Position numbers and translations under genes: made by a program. The notes under the pieces are model-generated. The model was not told the DNA's origin and ran no database searches. It was given only the letters and a program-made list of their open reading frames with translations. A DNA stretch of 64,000 nt, from NCBI RefSeq assembly GCF_004345425.1, contig NZ_SLVP01000006.1:240143-304142 (forward strand). The letters are read 5' to 3'. Source of the DNA: Paenibacillus sp. BK033. GTDB lineage: Bacteria > Bacillota > Bacilli > Paenibacillales > Paenibacillaceae. Positions 8,187-16,468 of the stretch are shown piece after piece; the first letter of the stretch is position 1; every line of letters starts with the position of its first letter.

Positions 8187-9799
8187 TTCGATTGCTCCTT
8201 CTGGCTTAAATCAGCATGCTTTGGTATAGCTACCGTAAAAATCGTACCTCCCTGCGGGCTACGACTGAAGGTCAAGTAGCCGTTCAGTTTATGAATGGCA
8301 TGCTCTACTAGCGATAGCCCAATGCCGCGATGTTCGCCTTGCTTGGTAGAGAAGCCCTGCTTGAATATGGCCTTGCTGAATTCCTCAGGTATGCCAACTC
8401 CGTTATCCTCGCATTCGATAATTAAATCATCGCCTAGATCGGTCAGAAACAAGGAGGTAAGCTTGTTGTCCTCGTCCAGCTCACTGCGGGCAAGCACCGC
8501 TTCCATCGCATTATCTACCAGATTGCCGATAATGGTGACGAGCAGACTTCGGTCTATATGAGGCGGTATGTCGCGAAAGGAGCTTTCCTCGTCAAGACGG
8601 AAGGTGATCTTCAGCTCCTTCGCGTGATTGTATTTGCCAATGAGCAGCCCGGCGATTACCGGGTCGGGAACTTCGCGCATGATGAATTGGACGAGATTTT
8701 GATGAACGCTCGCTTCTCTTGAAATAAGGTCGATCGCTTCCTGATAAGACTCAAGCTGGATAAGTCCCGAGATAACATACAGCTTGTTGGAAAACTCATG
8801 GGTCTGGGCGCGAAGCGATTCGGCGAACCGCTTGACCTGCGACAGCTCCTCGGCAAGCCGGTACAGCTCGGATTTGCTGCGGAAGCTGGATACGGCGCCG
8901 CTTACCCGATTCTGAAAATCTTTGATCGGCACGCGATTCACAACGACCTCTTCCTCGCCGATCAGCATCTCCCGATCCGATTGGGCAAGTCCGGAGCGAA
9001 CAACATCCATCAGACCCGTATTCGGGATAATCTCCTCCACCTGCTTGCCGATAATGCTCTCATGCTCGGGTATGGCGAGAAGCTGGTGCGCATAGCGGTT
9101 GGCCAGTGTTATGCGTCCGGACCGGTTAATCGCGATGAGGCCTTCGCGGATCGATTCCAGAATAGCCTGTTTCTCCATATAAAGCTCGCCTATCTCCTTC
9201 GGCTCTAGGCCGTGGATGGACCGCCTTACGCTGCGGGCAATGAGGATGGAGCCAATCGTGCCTACCACAAGGACAACGAAGGAAACGAGCATCACTTCAA
9301 TTTGATATGCATTAGTGATGGAATTGACATCGACGGTCAAAAATCCGACGGAAACGATGCCGATTACGCGGCCGCTTTTGTCAAAGATCGGAGCTTTGCC
9401 GCGCAGGGAAGGACCCATTGAGCCGGTAGCCTTAGAAATAATGGGTTTTCCTTCAAGCACGGGACCATTGTCGCCGCCGACCATTTGCCCGCCAATTCGT
9501 TCCGGAAGCGGATGGGAGTACCGTACGCCTTCCCGATTCCCGACTACGATGTATTGGGCGCCGGTTTCGAGCCGAACCGATTCGGCCAGAGGCTGGATGA
9601 CGAGCGCAGGGTTCTGGTCGTCGAAGGCGCCCCGGATTTCGGGCATGACGGCAAGGGTCTCCGCAACCTTGAGAGCCTGCTCTCCGATTTGCTTCTCCAG
9701 CAGGGTAGTGATAACAACGTAGAAAATACCGCCCAAGCTAATAATGACGAAAGCGAGCAGGGAACAAATGATAAGGATAAGCTTTGTTTGCAGCCGCAT
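8183..9799 (-). CDS. Sensor histidine kinase, CitA/DcuS family
   Basis: This 538-aa membrane kinase has TM1 at about 5-35, an extracellular Cache-type sensor domain (about 36-170, with GAQYIVVGNREGVRYSHP, a motif typical of citrate/C4-dicarboxylate sensors), TM2 at about 172-192, a cytoplasmic PAS domain (SIREGLIAINRSGRITLAN), an H-box SLRAQTHEFSNKLYVISGL in the SpoOB-like fold, and an ATPase domain with N box NLVDNAMEAVL, DNGVGIPEEF and GIGLSLV. A clear AGGAGG precedes the ATG. It is the first gene of the minus-strand pair and faces tctC across 210 bases. The ligand is inferred to be a carboxylate from the family and the neighbouring transporter. Confidence 0.92.
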   Translation of the reverse strand: MRLQTKLILIICSLLAFVIISLGGIFYVVITTLLEKQIGEQALKVAETLAVMPEIRGAFDDQNPALVIQPLAESVRLETGAQYIVVGNREGVRYSHPLPERIGGQMVGGDNGPVLEGKPIISKATGSMGPSLRGKAPIFDKSGRVIGIVSVGFLTVDVNSITNAYQIEVMLVSFVVLVVGTIGSILIARSVRRSIHGLEPKEIGELYMEKQAILESIREGLIAINRSGRITLANRYAHQLLAIPEHESIIGKQVEEIIPNTGLMDVVRSGLAQSDREMLIGEEEVVVNRVPIKDFQNRVSGAVSSFRSKSELYRLAEELSQVKRFAESLRAQTHEFSNKLYVISGLIQLESYQEAIDLISREASVHQNLVQFIMREVPDPVIAGLLIGKYNHAKELKITFRLDEESSFRDIPPHIDRSLLVTIIGNLVDNAMEAVLARSELDEDNKLTSLFLTDLGDDLIIECEDNGVGIPEEFSKAIFKQGFSTKQGEHRGIGLSLVEHAIHKLNGYLTFSRSPQGGTIFTVAIPKHADLSQKEQSK

Positions 9800-9870
9800 G
9801 CAGGTCGCCTCCGATTTTTCCTCCTATTGTAGCATAACTTGTAACCGCTATCTTAAATAACGGGCCGTGA

Positions 9871-9888
9871 ACAAAATGAACAAAATGA
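9871..9888. promoter_or_regulatory. Tandem direct repeat, candidate response-regulator operator
   Basis: ACAAAATGA occurs twice with no gap (9871-9879 and 9880-9888) between the divergent kinase and tctC genes. CitB-type regulators often bind AT-rich direct repeats, so this is a reasonable target. Binding is inference. Confidence 0.5.
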
Positions 9889-9951
9889 CCACAATCGCTT
9901 TATTATCGTTTATGTCCTTAACATTTTCATTTGATAAGTCGGATGTTATTC

Positions 9952-9965
9952 TGAAAGCGCTTCAA
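9952..9965 (+). promoter_or_regulatory. cre-like site upstream of tctC
   Basis: TGAAAGCGCTTCAA closely matches the catabolite-responsive element read by CcpA with HPr(Ser-P). A weaker, adjacent half-like copy (AGAAAGCGCATACA) follows at about 9967-9980. Position about 50 bases before the tctC start fits repression by preferred sugars. Confidence 0.65.
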
Positions 9966-10009
9966 AGAAAGCGCATACAAAAACAAATTCATGCGGGAGG
10001 TCTTCATAC

Positions 10010-11035
10010 ATGAAAAAATGGCTTATAAAATCCTGGAAAGCCGCTCCAATCGCCGTACTCGCCATCAGCCTTGCTGCATGCGGCAGCGCAGCGAACAAAT
10101 CGGGTTCCGGCTCTTCGGATTATCCGAGCAAATCGCTCACGATCGTAGCGCCATCGGGCGCAGGCGGCGGCTGGGACATGACAGCGCGCACCATTACGAA
10201 GGTGCTGACGGAAACGAAAGCGACCGACAAAGCCATCACCGTCGAGAACAAGCCGGGCGGAGGCGGCGCTGTATTTATGGCCGAGTATGCTACGAAAGAC
10301 GTCAAGGACAACCATAAGCTGTTCGTCAGCTCTCCTCCGATTCTGATCAACCATTTGAAGAAGGAAGGAAACTCGCCTTACGGCTACAACGATACGACGC
10401 CGCTGGCGCAATTGACGAAGGATTACGGCGCTATCGCCGTTGCTGCGGATTCGAAATACAACGATCTGAAATCGCTCTTGGACGACATGAAGGCAGAACC
10501 GTCGAAGTTTACGGTAGCCGGCGGGTCCGCGCCAGGCTCGATGGATCATCTGGTCTCGATCCTGCCTGCATTCAAATACGGGATTGATCCAAAGAGCGTC
10601 AAGTATGTCTCCTACGACGGCGGCGGCGAAGCGATTACCGCCCTGCTTGGCGGCAACGCCGATGTGCTGGGCACGGATGCGTCCTCGCTCGACCAGTACG
10701 TAAAGGCCGGCAAGATTAAGGTTCTCGCGGTTGAGTCTCCGGAGCGCTTGACCGGCGGCAGTCTGGCGGATGTGCCAACGCTGAAGGAGCAGGGTATTGA
10801 CGCAGAGTTTCTCATCTGGCGCGGTATTTTCGGTCCGAAGGAGATGAGTGCGGATGCGAAGTCCTTCTGGGATGCAAAGCTGAAGGCGATGGTTGAGTCC
10901 GAGCAATGGAAATCCGAAATGACGGCCAACAACTGGCAGAGCGATTACAAAAACGCGGACGATTTCAAAGCATTCCTGGGACAGCAGGAAGCGCAGCTTA
11001 ACGAAATGCTGACGGCGCTTGGCATGCAAAAATAG
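10010..11035 (+). CDS. tctC: Tripartite tricarboxylate transporter substrate-binding lipoprotein (TctC)
   Basis: This 341-aa extracytoplasmic binding protein of the TTT family captures a carboxylate, such as citrate, and delivers it to TctAB. Signal peptide and lipobox LAAC place the lipidated Cys at residue 24. The mature part shows the family signature YPSKSLTIVAPSGAGGGWD and later PGGGGAVFMAEYA, both from the ligand cleft. A GGGAGG site precedes the ATG. It heads the operon tctC-tctB-tctA-terC-like-HPr-like-malic enzyme, divergent from the two-component system, with a cre-like site in the leader region. Substrate is not fixed by sequence; the malic enzyme downstream argues for a C4 or C6 acid. 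Confidence 0.92.
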   Translation: MKKWLIKSWKAAPIAVLAISLAACGSAANKSGSGSSDYPSKSLTIVAPSGAGGGWDMTARTITKVLTETKATDKAITVENKPGGGGAVFMAEYATKDVKDNHKLFVSSPPILINHLKKEGNSPYGYNDTTPLAQLTKDYGAIAVAADSKYNDLKSLLDDMKAEPSKFTVAGGSAPGSMDHLVSILPAFKYGIDPKSVKYVSYDGGGEAITALLGGNADVLGTDASSLDQYVKAGKIKVLAVESPERLTGGSLADVPTLKEQGIDAEFLIWRGIFGPKEMSADAKSFWDAKLKAMVESEQWKSEMTANNWQSDYKNADDFKAFLGQQEAQLNEMLTALGMQK

Positions 11036-11047
11036 AGAAACCATGCA

Positions 11048-11080
11048 GCATTAGGGGAGAAGAATCTTCTCCCCTAATGC
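11048..11080 (+). terminator. Hairpin between tctC and tctB (processing or partial attenuation)
   Basis: A perfect 16-bp stem (GCATTAGGGGAGAAGA against its reverse complement) has almost no loop and no T-run afterwards. It probably stabilises the tctC message or lets only part of the transcripts continue, so that the binding protein is made in excess over the membrane subunits. Confidence 0.6.
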
Positions 11081-11101
11081 TCTCAGAGGAGAGTGACCGA
11101 G

Positions 11102-11563
11102 GTGAACCTTTCTTTCGACCGCTATGCTGGCATCGTTTTCTGTGCGATCGGAATCGCCTTTATGATCGGCAGCAAATCGATTACGGCAAGCTCCTACGGC
11201 AGCAATGTTGGGGCGAACATTTTCCCTATGTTTCTGGGCGGCTTTCTGTCCTTGATGAGCGCAAGGCTGATCTACGAGACATTCCGCAAACAGCAGCAGC
11301 AAAAACGCAAATCCAACCTTGACTACAAACGGTTCGGCATTATTTTCACCGCAGCCGTCTTATATGCCTTCTTCCTGGAGGACATTGGCTTTGTTATCTC
11401 GACGTTTCTGTTCCTCATGATCGGCTTTCAGACGATGGAAAGAGGAAAAGTATGGCGATCGGTTATCATTGCCGCTTGCTTCTCGTATGGCGTTTATTTT
11501 CTTTTTGTCAACGTGCTGGACGGCTCTTTGCCTGGTTTCCCAGCTTGGCTTGGCATCTCCTAG
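11102..11563 (+). CDS. tctB: Tripartite tricarboxylate transporter small membrane subunit (TctB)
   Basis: This protein of about 153 aa has four hydrophobic segments (DRYAGIVFCAIGIAFMIG, then NIFPMFLGGFLSLM, then a pair in the C-terminal half), as in the poorly conserved TctB subunit. It forms the membrane part of the transporter with TctA. I prefer the GTG at 11102, which lies 10 bases after AGGAG; the GTG at 11093 is almost on top of that site. It sits between tctC and tctA, which supports the call more than sequence conservation does. Confidence 0.85.
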   Translation: MNLSFDRYAGIVFCAIGIAFMIGSKSITASSYGSNVGANIFPMFLGGFLSLMSARLIYETFRKQQQQKRKSNLDYKRFGIIFTAAVLYAFFLEDIGFVISTFLFLMIGFQTMERGKVWRSVIIAACFSYGVYFLFVNVLDGSLPGFPAWLGIS

Positions 11564-11575
11564 GGGGTTTACTCG

Positions 11576-13102
11576 ATGAGCACAATTGATTATTTGGCGC
11601 ATGGGCTGGCTACGGCCATGCAGTGGCATAACGTTGTATTCGTCTTCCTGGGCGTGTTGATCGGCACGGTCGTCGGCGTGCTGCCGGGTATCGGCCCGAT
11701 GAGCGGTGTTGCGCTCCTTATTCCCATTACAGCAACCTTGACCGGAGGACTCGGACCCGAGGAGGCAGCCACAAGTTCGATCATTTTGCTTGCGGGGGTT
11801 TATTACGGGGCAATGTACGGCGGCTCTACCACCTCAATTCTGCTAAATACGCCAGGCGAGTCCTCATCGGTCGTCACTACGCTCGACGGTTATCAAATGG
11901 CGAAGCAAGGCAGGGCGGGCGCGGCACTGGCGATTTCGGCGATCGGCTCGTTCGCTGCAGGCATTATTTCGCTCATCGGCTTAATTTTTCTTGCGCAGCC
12001 GCTGTCGGCTGTCGCAATCAAATTCGGCCCTGCCGAATATTTCTCCCTGATGGTGCTCGGCTTGTTGGCCATCAGCGGCCTGGCGGGCAAATCGATGGTG
12101 AAGGCGCTGATGATGACGGCGTTTGGCCTGCTGCTGGCGACGATAGGCATCGATAGCGTATCGGGTGTCGAGCGTTTTACTTTCGGCATGCCGGAGCTTT
12201 ATCAAGGTCTTGAGTTTTTGACCATCGCAGTTGGCATGTTCGCGGTCGGCGAAGTGTTCAAAACGATTCTGGAGCGTGAGAGTAGCGATGCCGAGATTGC
12301 CAAGATCAATCGTATCCTCCCGACCAAGCAGGATATGAAAGAAAGCGCAGGGCCAATCGCCCGCGGCTCCGTGCTTGGCTTCTTCATCGGCCTGCTTCCC
12401 GGCGCCGGCGCGATTCTAGCCTCCTTCTTCTCCTATGTGATGGAGAAGAAGCTAAGCAAAAATCCGGAGAAGTTCGGCAAGGGCGCTATCGCAGGCGTAG
12501 CCGCACCGGAATCGGCGAACAACGCGGCTTCCGGCGGCGCAATGATTCCGCTGCTTACAATGGGTATTCCTTCGTCGGGTACGACGGCCATTCTTATGGG
12601 CGCGTTTATTATGTACAACGTTCAGCCGGGTCCATTGCTATTCCAGGATCACCCGCAGCTCGCGTGGGGCGTTATCGCCAGCATGTTCGTCGGCAACCTG
12701 ATGCTCCTTATTCTCAATATGCCGCTTGTCAAGCTGTTCGCCAAGGTCATTGAGACGCCGGCTAAATATTTAATTCCGCTAATTATAGTTTTTTCTGTAT
12801 TCGGGGTATACGCGGTGCAGTATTCAACCTTCGATTTGCTGCTCATTATGGCATGCGGGGTCATCGGCTATGTATTGTCCAAGAATGATTTTCCGCTCGC
12901 TCCGCTTGTCCTTGGCCTTATTCTAGGTCCGATGATGGAGAACAATATGCGGCGGGCCTTGACCATTTCGAACGGCGATTTCATGATCTTCCTGCAAAAG
13001 CCGGTATCTCTCGCATTCCTCATTATCGGCGTGTTGTGGATTAGTATTCCGCTTCTACTGAAGCTGCGCGGCAAGAAGGTGATTATTAACGAAGAAGGCT
13101 AA
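11576..13102 (+). CDS. tctA: Tripartite tricarboxylate transporter large permease (TctA)
   Basis: This 508-aa integral membrane subunit with about 12 transmembrane helices carries the ion-coupled substrate path. The TctA signature is clear: VGVLPGIGPMSGVALLIP near residue 40 and the second Gly/Pro-rich loop GFFIGLLPGAGAILASFFSY near residue 262, plus YGGSTTSILLNTPGE and GIPSSGTTAILMGAF. Start is ATG with GGGGG upstream, 12 bases after tctB. Full length for the family. Confidence 0.95.
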   Translation: MSTIDYLAHGLATAMQWHNVVFVFLGVLIGTVVGVLPGIGPMSGVALLIPITATLTGGLGPEEAATSSIILLAGVYYGAMYGGSTTSILLNTPGESSSVVTTLDGYQMAKQGRAGAALAISAIGSFAAGIISLIGLIFLAQPLSAVAIKFGPAEYFSLMVLGLLAISGLAGKSMVKALMMTAFGLLLATIGIDSVSGVERFTFGMPELYQGLEFLTIAVGMFAVGEVFKTILERESSDAEIAKINRILPTKQDMKESAGPIARGSVLGFFIGLLPGAGAILASFFSYVMEKKLSKNPEKFGKGAIAGVAAPESANNAASGGAMIPLLTMGIPSSGTTAILMGAFIMYNVQPGPLLFQDHPQLAWGVIASMFVGNLMLLILNMPLVKLFAKVIETPAKYLIPLIIVFSVFGVYAVQYSTFDLLLIMACGVIGYVLSKNDFPLAPLVLGLILGPMMENNMRRALTISNGDFMIFLQKPVSLAFLIIGVLWISIPLLLKLRGKKVIINEEG

Positions 13103-13122
13103 ACGGATTGGAGGTTTTTTAG

Positions 13123-13812
13123 GTGGATCTGCAGTGGCTTGTGCTTGGCCTGCTCAAAATTATACTGATCAATATCGTGCTCAGCGGCGATAATGCGGTC
13201 GTTATTGCCCTGGCCTGCCGCAATTTACCCGAGGAGCAGCAGAAGAAAGCGATCTTCTTCGGAAGCTTTGGCGCTATTGTTCTGCGAATCGTGCTAACGT
13301 TTGCCGCTGTGTGGCTGCTGCATATCCCTTTCGTCCAGCTAGCCGGAGGGTTGCTGCTCGTATGGATTGCTTTGAAGCTGATGAAGGGAGAGGACGAAGA
13401 GGGGGAGCTCGCATCCAGCAGCGAACTTGGCGCTGCTATTAAAACGATTCTAATTGCCGACCTGGTTATGAGTCTGGATAATGTGCTAGCCGTTGCCGGC
13501 GCGGCGGATGGCAACTACGCGCTTATCGGACTGGCCCTCGCGATAAGCATTCCGTTGATTATTTGGGGAAGTACATTATTAATGCGATTAATGCACAAAT
13601 TTCCGATCATTGTCTTGCTGGGCGTCGCCTTGCTTGGATACACGGCTGGTGAAATGATCATCGGTGACGAGAGGGTCGCGCATGTCATGGATACCATGCC
13701 TCCTTTCGTTCACAGCTTGCTCCCCGTGCTGCTTGCCGTTGCCGTCGTGACAGCCGGCAAGCTGCTGCGGCGCAAACAGCACGCGGTGGTAAGGCAGGAT
13801 GTGCAATCCTAG
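13123..13812 (+). CDS. TerC/YjbE family integral membrane protein
   Basis: This 229-aa polytopic protein has about seven helices. The TerC family acidic motifs are visible: NIVLSGDNAVVIALACRNLP near residue 15 and ADLVMSLDNVLAVAGAADG near residue 110. Family members are linked to Mn2+ efflux or metal loading of exported proteins (YceF/YkoY/MeeF types) and to tellurite resistance, but the role in this operon is not evident. GTG start with TGGAGG nearby. It lies 20 bases after tctA and 21 before the HPr-like gene. One idea is that metal homeostasis supports the Mn2+/Mg2+-dependent malic enzyme; that is speculation. Confidence 0.88.
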   Translation: MDLQWLVLGLLKIILINIVLSGDNAVVIALACRNLPEEQQKKAIFFGSFGAIVLRIVLTFAAVWLLHIPFVQLAGGLLLVWIALKLMKGEDEEGELASSSELGAAIKTILIADLVMSLDNVLAVAGAADGNYALIGLALAISIPLIIWGSTLLMRLMHKFPIIVLLGVALLGYTAGEMIIGDERVAHVMDTMPPFVHSLLPVLLAVAVVTAGKLLRRKQHAVVRQDVQS

Positions 13813-13833
13813 AAAAGAAATGGAGGGGCTCTT

Positions 13834-14079
13834 ATGGATGGCTTAGGGACTAGAACGATTGTCGAAATCAATCAAACGGCTAACACGTTTCAATCGAGCG
13901 TTGTGATGAAGGTAGACAACCGGGTGATCGATGTGAAGAGCATTCTCGGACTCAGTCTCTCCCTGCTGCACGATTCGCAATATGAGCTGGAAATTCACGG
14001 TCCTGACGAGGCGGAGGCGAAGGCGGTCATGGTCGAGTTATTTGAAAAGCACGGCCTCCAGGTTAAGCTGACCCGTTAA
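13834..14079 (+). CDS. HPr-like protein lacking the phosphorylatable histidine region
   Basis: This 81-aa protein aligns with the PTS phosphocarrier HPr from its first helix onward (QTANTFQSSVVMKVDNRVI, DVKSILGLSLSLL, GPDEAEAKAVMVELFEKHGL). The N-terminal strand and the active-site loop, usually GLHARPA around His15, are missing and replaced by about 10 unrelated residues. Ser36 in DVKSILGL corresponds to regulatory Ser46, the HPr kinase target. It thus cannot carry PEP-derived phosphate but could act like Crh, which also lacks His15, as a Ser-phosphorylated CcpA cofactor. GGAGG precedes the ATG, and its TAA shares one base with the malic enzyme ATG (TAATG). Confidence 0.85.
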   Translation: MDGLGTRTIVEINQTANTFQSSVVMKVDNRVIDVKSILGLSLSLLHDSQYELEIHGPDEAEAKAVMVELFEKHGLQVKLTR

Positions 14080-15542
14080 TGGATACCAAAGTTGAACTGG
14101 AAGGGAAGCTGAGAAGAATGACTATGCCGAAAACAGGGAGCAGTAACATCGTCATCCGGCTGGAGATGGACAAGGAGGCGGCAACCTTTGGCTTGATTGC
14201 TACGGCAATAGGCAAAGCGGGCGGCGATGTTGTCGCCATCGACGTAAGCGGCAACGGCCGAACGACGACCGTTCGGGATTTGACGATTAATATCGTGGAT
14301 GCGGCAAGCAAGGATGTCATCGTCCGTATGCTGAACCATCTGCCAGGCGTTACGGTGCTGCAAGTGTCCGATCAGACCTTCCTGATGCATCTGGGCGGTA
14401 AGATCGAGGTGACGCCCAAAATGACCATCAAAACAAGGGATGATCTTTCCCGTGTCTATACCCCCGGCGTCGCGAACATCTGCATGGCCATTCACGACAA
14501 TCCGAACAGTGCCCACAAGCTGACCATTAAACGCAATACGGTTGCGGTCGTTTCGGACGGAAGTGCCGTTCTAGGCCTTGGCAACATCGGCCCGCTCGCT
14601 GCCATGCCGGTCATGGAAGGAAAGGCGATGCTGTTCAAGCAGCTGGCTGGCGTTGATGCTTTCCCGATCTGTTTGGATACGCAGGATACGGAAGAAATCA
14701 TTGCTACGATCAAACGGATCGCCCCGGCATTTGGAGGCATCAATCTCGAGGATATCTCGTCCCCGCGCTGCTTCGAGATCGAACAACGACTCATTGAGGA
14801 GCTGGATATTCCGGTATTTCATGACGATCAGCACGGAACGGCCGTTGTGCTTCTGGCTGGTCTGTATAATGCCGTGAAGCTGGTCGGTAAGCAACTCGCG
14901 GATTGCAAGATCGTTCTGTGCGGTATCGGCGCGGCAGGTATTGCATGCACGAAAATATTGCAGGCAGCGGGAGTGACGCGGATTGTAGGCGTTGACCGGG
15001 AAGGCGCGCTCGTTCGCGGTAACAGCTACCCGCACGAAGCATGGCGCTGGTATGCGGAGCACACGAATCCGGAGATGGAGAGCGGGGCGTTGTCCGATGT
15101 TATCGAAGGCGCGGATATTTTTATCGGTGTTTCGGGCCCGGGCGCACTGAAGCGCGCGGATATTGAGCGGATGGCTGCCGATCCAATCGTGTTCGCGATG
15201 GCCAATCCGACTCCGGAGATTTTGCCGGAAGAAGCCGAGGGTCTTGTCCGCGTTATGGCAACCGGGCGTTCGGATTATCCGAACCAGATTAACAACGTGC
15301 TGTGCTTCCCGGGTTTATTCCGGGGCGTGCTGGATTGCCGGGCTTCCCACGTTACGGAAGCGATGAAGCTGGCTGCGGCCCAGGCAATCGCAGACGTCGT
15401 GAGCGAAGAGGAATTAAGCGAGCATTACATCATTCCGGGCGTTTTCAATCCGCATGTTGCAGAACGGGTGAAAGAGGCAGTCATTCAAGCCGCTTATACC
15501 TCCGGCGTAGCGCGCAGGAGAGTGCGAAGCACAATGAGCTAA
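14079..15542 (+). CDS. Malic enzyme with N-terminal ACT domain
   Basis: This enzyme of up to 487 aa oxidatively decarboxylates malate to pyruvate with NAD(P). Residues about 20-100 form an ACT domain (SNIVIRLEMDKEAATFGLIA), a possible allosteric site. The malic enzyme fold follows: TRDDLSRVYTPGVANICMAI, DGSAVLGLGNIGPLAAMPVM, metal-binding FGGINLEDISSPRCFEIE and FHDDQHGTAVV, and the Rossmann motif CGIGAAGIACTK. The ATG at 14079 overlaps the HPr-like stop codon, which suggests coupling; an ATG at 14118 after AGAAG is an alternative that keeps both domains. As the last gene of the tct operon it would channel imported carboxylate to pyruvate. Confidence 0.92.
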   Translation: MDTKVELEGKLRRMTMPKTGSSNIVIRLEMDKEAATFGLIATAIGKAGGDVVAIDVSGNGRTTTVRDLTINIVDAASKDVIVRMLNHLPGVTVLQVSDQTFLMHLGGKIEVTPKMTIKTRDDLSRVYTPGVANICMAIHDNPNSAHKLTIKRNTVAVVSDGSAVLGLGNIGPLAAMPVMEGKAMLFKQLAGVDAFPICLDTQDTEEIIATIKRIAPAFGGINLEDISSPRCFEIEQRLIEELDIPVFHDDQHGTAVVLLAGLYNAVKLVGKQLADCKIVLCGIGAAGIACTKILQAAGVTRIVGVDREGALVRGNSYPHEAWRWYAEHTNPEMESGALSDVIEGADIFIGVSGPGALKRADIERMAADPIVFAMANPTPEILPEEAEGLVRVMATGRSDYPNQINNVLCFPGLFRGVLDCRASHVTEAMKLAAAQAIADVVSEEELSEHYIIPGVFNPHVAERVKEAVIQAAYTSGVARRRVRSTMS

Positions 15543-15794
15543 CTTGCAGACGCCAGATATAAACAGCAAGTATGCCCAAATGTTAATACAATTTTAGTTT
15601 CCGGATATGATGAATGGTTCTTGAGAATGCTGCTGTTCATGAAACTCGTATTCGAATACTGGAGACTTTGCGTTTGGATAGTGAAACAACTCTACCCGAG
15701 AGAGTGCATTGCTGAATGAAGTCATTTATAGCAAATAACATTTTCGAAAAGTCCGTCAAATCAAGGCTACTGCGTATACTAACAGATTAAATCT
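15543..15794. other. Gene-free stretch after the malic enzyme gene
   Basis: No reading frame, hairpin or recognisable gene remnant is visible in these 250 bases. Their lower GC content and the rlmD-like 3' end that follows suggest they are what remains after deletion of a gene body. Confidence 0.4.
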
Positions 15795-15859
15795 ATCGTA
15801 AATATGTTTCCATGGACGAGCCACGTGGAATCGGTTGTTTGGATGAAACGAAGCATGTA
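15795..15859 (+). pseudogene. 3' remnant of an rlmD-like methyltransferase gene
   Basis: In the frame ending at TAA 15857-15859 the sequence encodes VNMFPWTSHVESVVWMKRSM. This matches the C-terminus of RlmD encoded at 5797-7296 (VDMFPWTSHVECVVWMVRD), including the conserved Glu. An in-frame stop lies at 15780-15782 and no start or catalytic domain precedes it. It keeps a downstream terminator. The differing codons suggest an old paralogue (RlmCD/TrmA family) that lost all but its last 20 codons, not a recent copy. Confidence 0.75.
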
Positions 15860-15863
15860 ACAG

Positions 15864-15898
15864 AAGCTTCCTTCCGAAATGCGGAAGGAAGCTTTTTT
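15864..15898 (+). terminator. Intrinsic terminator left behind the rlmD-like remnant
   Basis: Stem AAGCTTCCTTCCG / CGGAAGGAAGCTT with a 5-nt loop is followed by TTTT. It stands 5 bases after the remnant's stop codon. Confidence 0.85.
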
Positions 15899-15997
15899 AA
15901 TAGAGAGGATGATTGGCGGACAGAAAATTCCTTCACGCTTAAGAAGCCGGCACATATACTGGCGTAGGCGAATGACTCTCTGAAAGGAGGCTGCGGC

Positions 15998-16399
15998 ATG
16001 TACATCTTTCCATTCGAACGTCAGGACGATCACCCCGTGTTGACCAGTGCCAGGCAGACGGCCGCAAACCAAATTCTGTTAACGTATGACCGGCGGGCAG
16101 ACCTCAACTCGGCTGTTCGTTTATCCAATTATTGGATTCGCAGCAATGCCGGCACAAATAGTGCGGCAAGCGTAAACATGGGGAATGCCCTTTCGGCTTC
16201 TAACGCCCTCCAGCCGGATATGGCGATGATTACGCCGGCCGATAATTCAGGCATGCATTTTCTCATCACGTTTAGAAGCAACATTCCTCCCCGCACGCTG
16301 TATATTGTTCTTCCTTGCTTCGTAAATACGGAGGGGGCAGCCGGATTCAACGGCGAGAATTGGGGACCTTACAGCATGAACATGTTCATCGGCATGTAA
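15998..16399 (+). CDS. Hypothetical protein, 133 aa
   Basis: I do not recognise this protein. It starts at an ATG with a perfect AAAGGAGG and ends before a strong terminator, so it is a real monocistronic gene. It has no signal peptide or clear membrane helix. The middle is rich in Asn, Ala and Ser (RSNAGTNSAASVNMGNALSA), the C-terminal half reads like beta strands (MHFLITFRSNIPPRTLYIVL) and the end is Gly/Asn/Met-rich. A CATATACT box about 40 bases upstream with an AC about 16 bases before it resembles a mother-cell (sigma-K) promoter, so a spore-surface role is possible but unproven. Confidence 0.7.
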   Translation: MYIFPFERQDDHPVLTSARQTAANQILLTYDRRADLNSAVRLSNYWIRSNAGTNSAASVNMGNALSASNALQPDMAMITPADNSGMHFLITFRSNIPPRTLYIVLPCFVNTEGAAGFNGENWGPYSMNMFIGM

Positions 16400-16413
16400 G
16401 TGACGAACAATTG

Positions 16414-16468
16414 AAGCGGGCTTCTTATCTGGAATCGGGTTCCAGATAAGAAGCCCGCTTTTCCTTTT
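16414..16468 (+). terminator. Intrinsic terminator with 20-bp stem
   Basis: Arms AAGCGGGCTTCTTATCTGGA and its exact complement enclose a 7-nt loop, followed by TTCCTTTTT. Confidence 0.92.

Noticed and set aside
13834..14079. Ordinary HPr phosphocarrier
   Set aside because: The whole GLHARPA segment with His15 is missing, so it cannot take part in PTS phosphotransfer.
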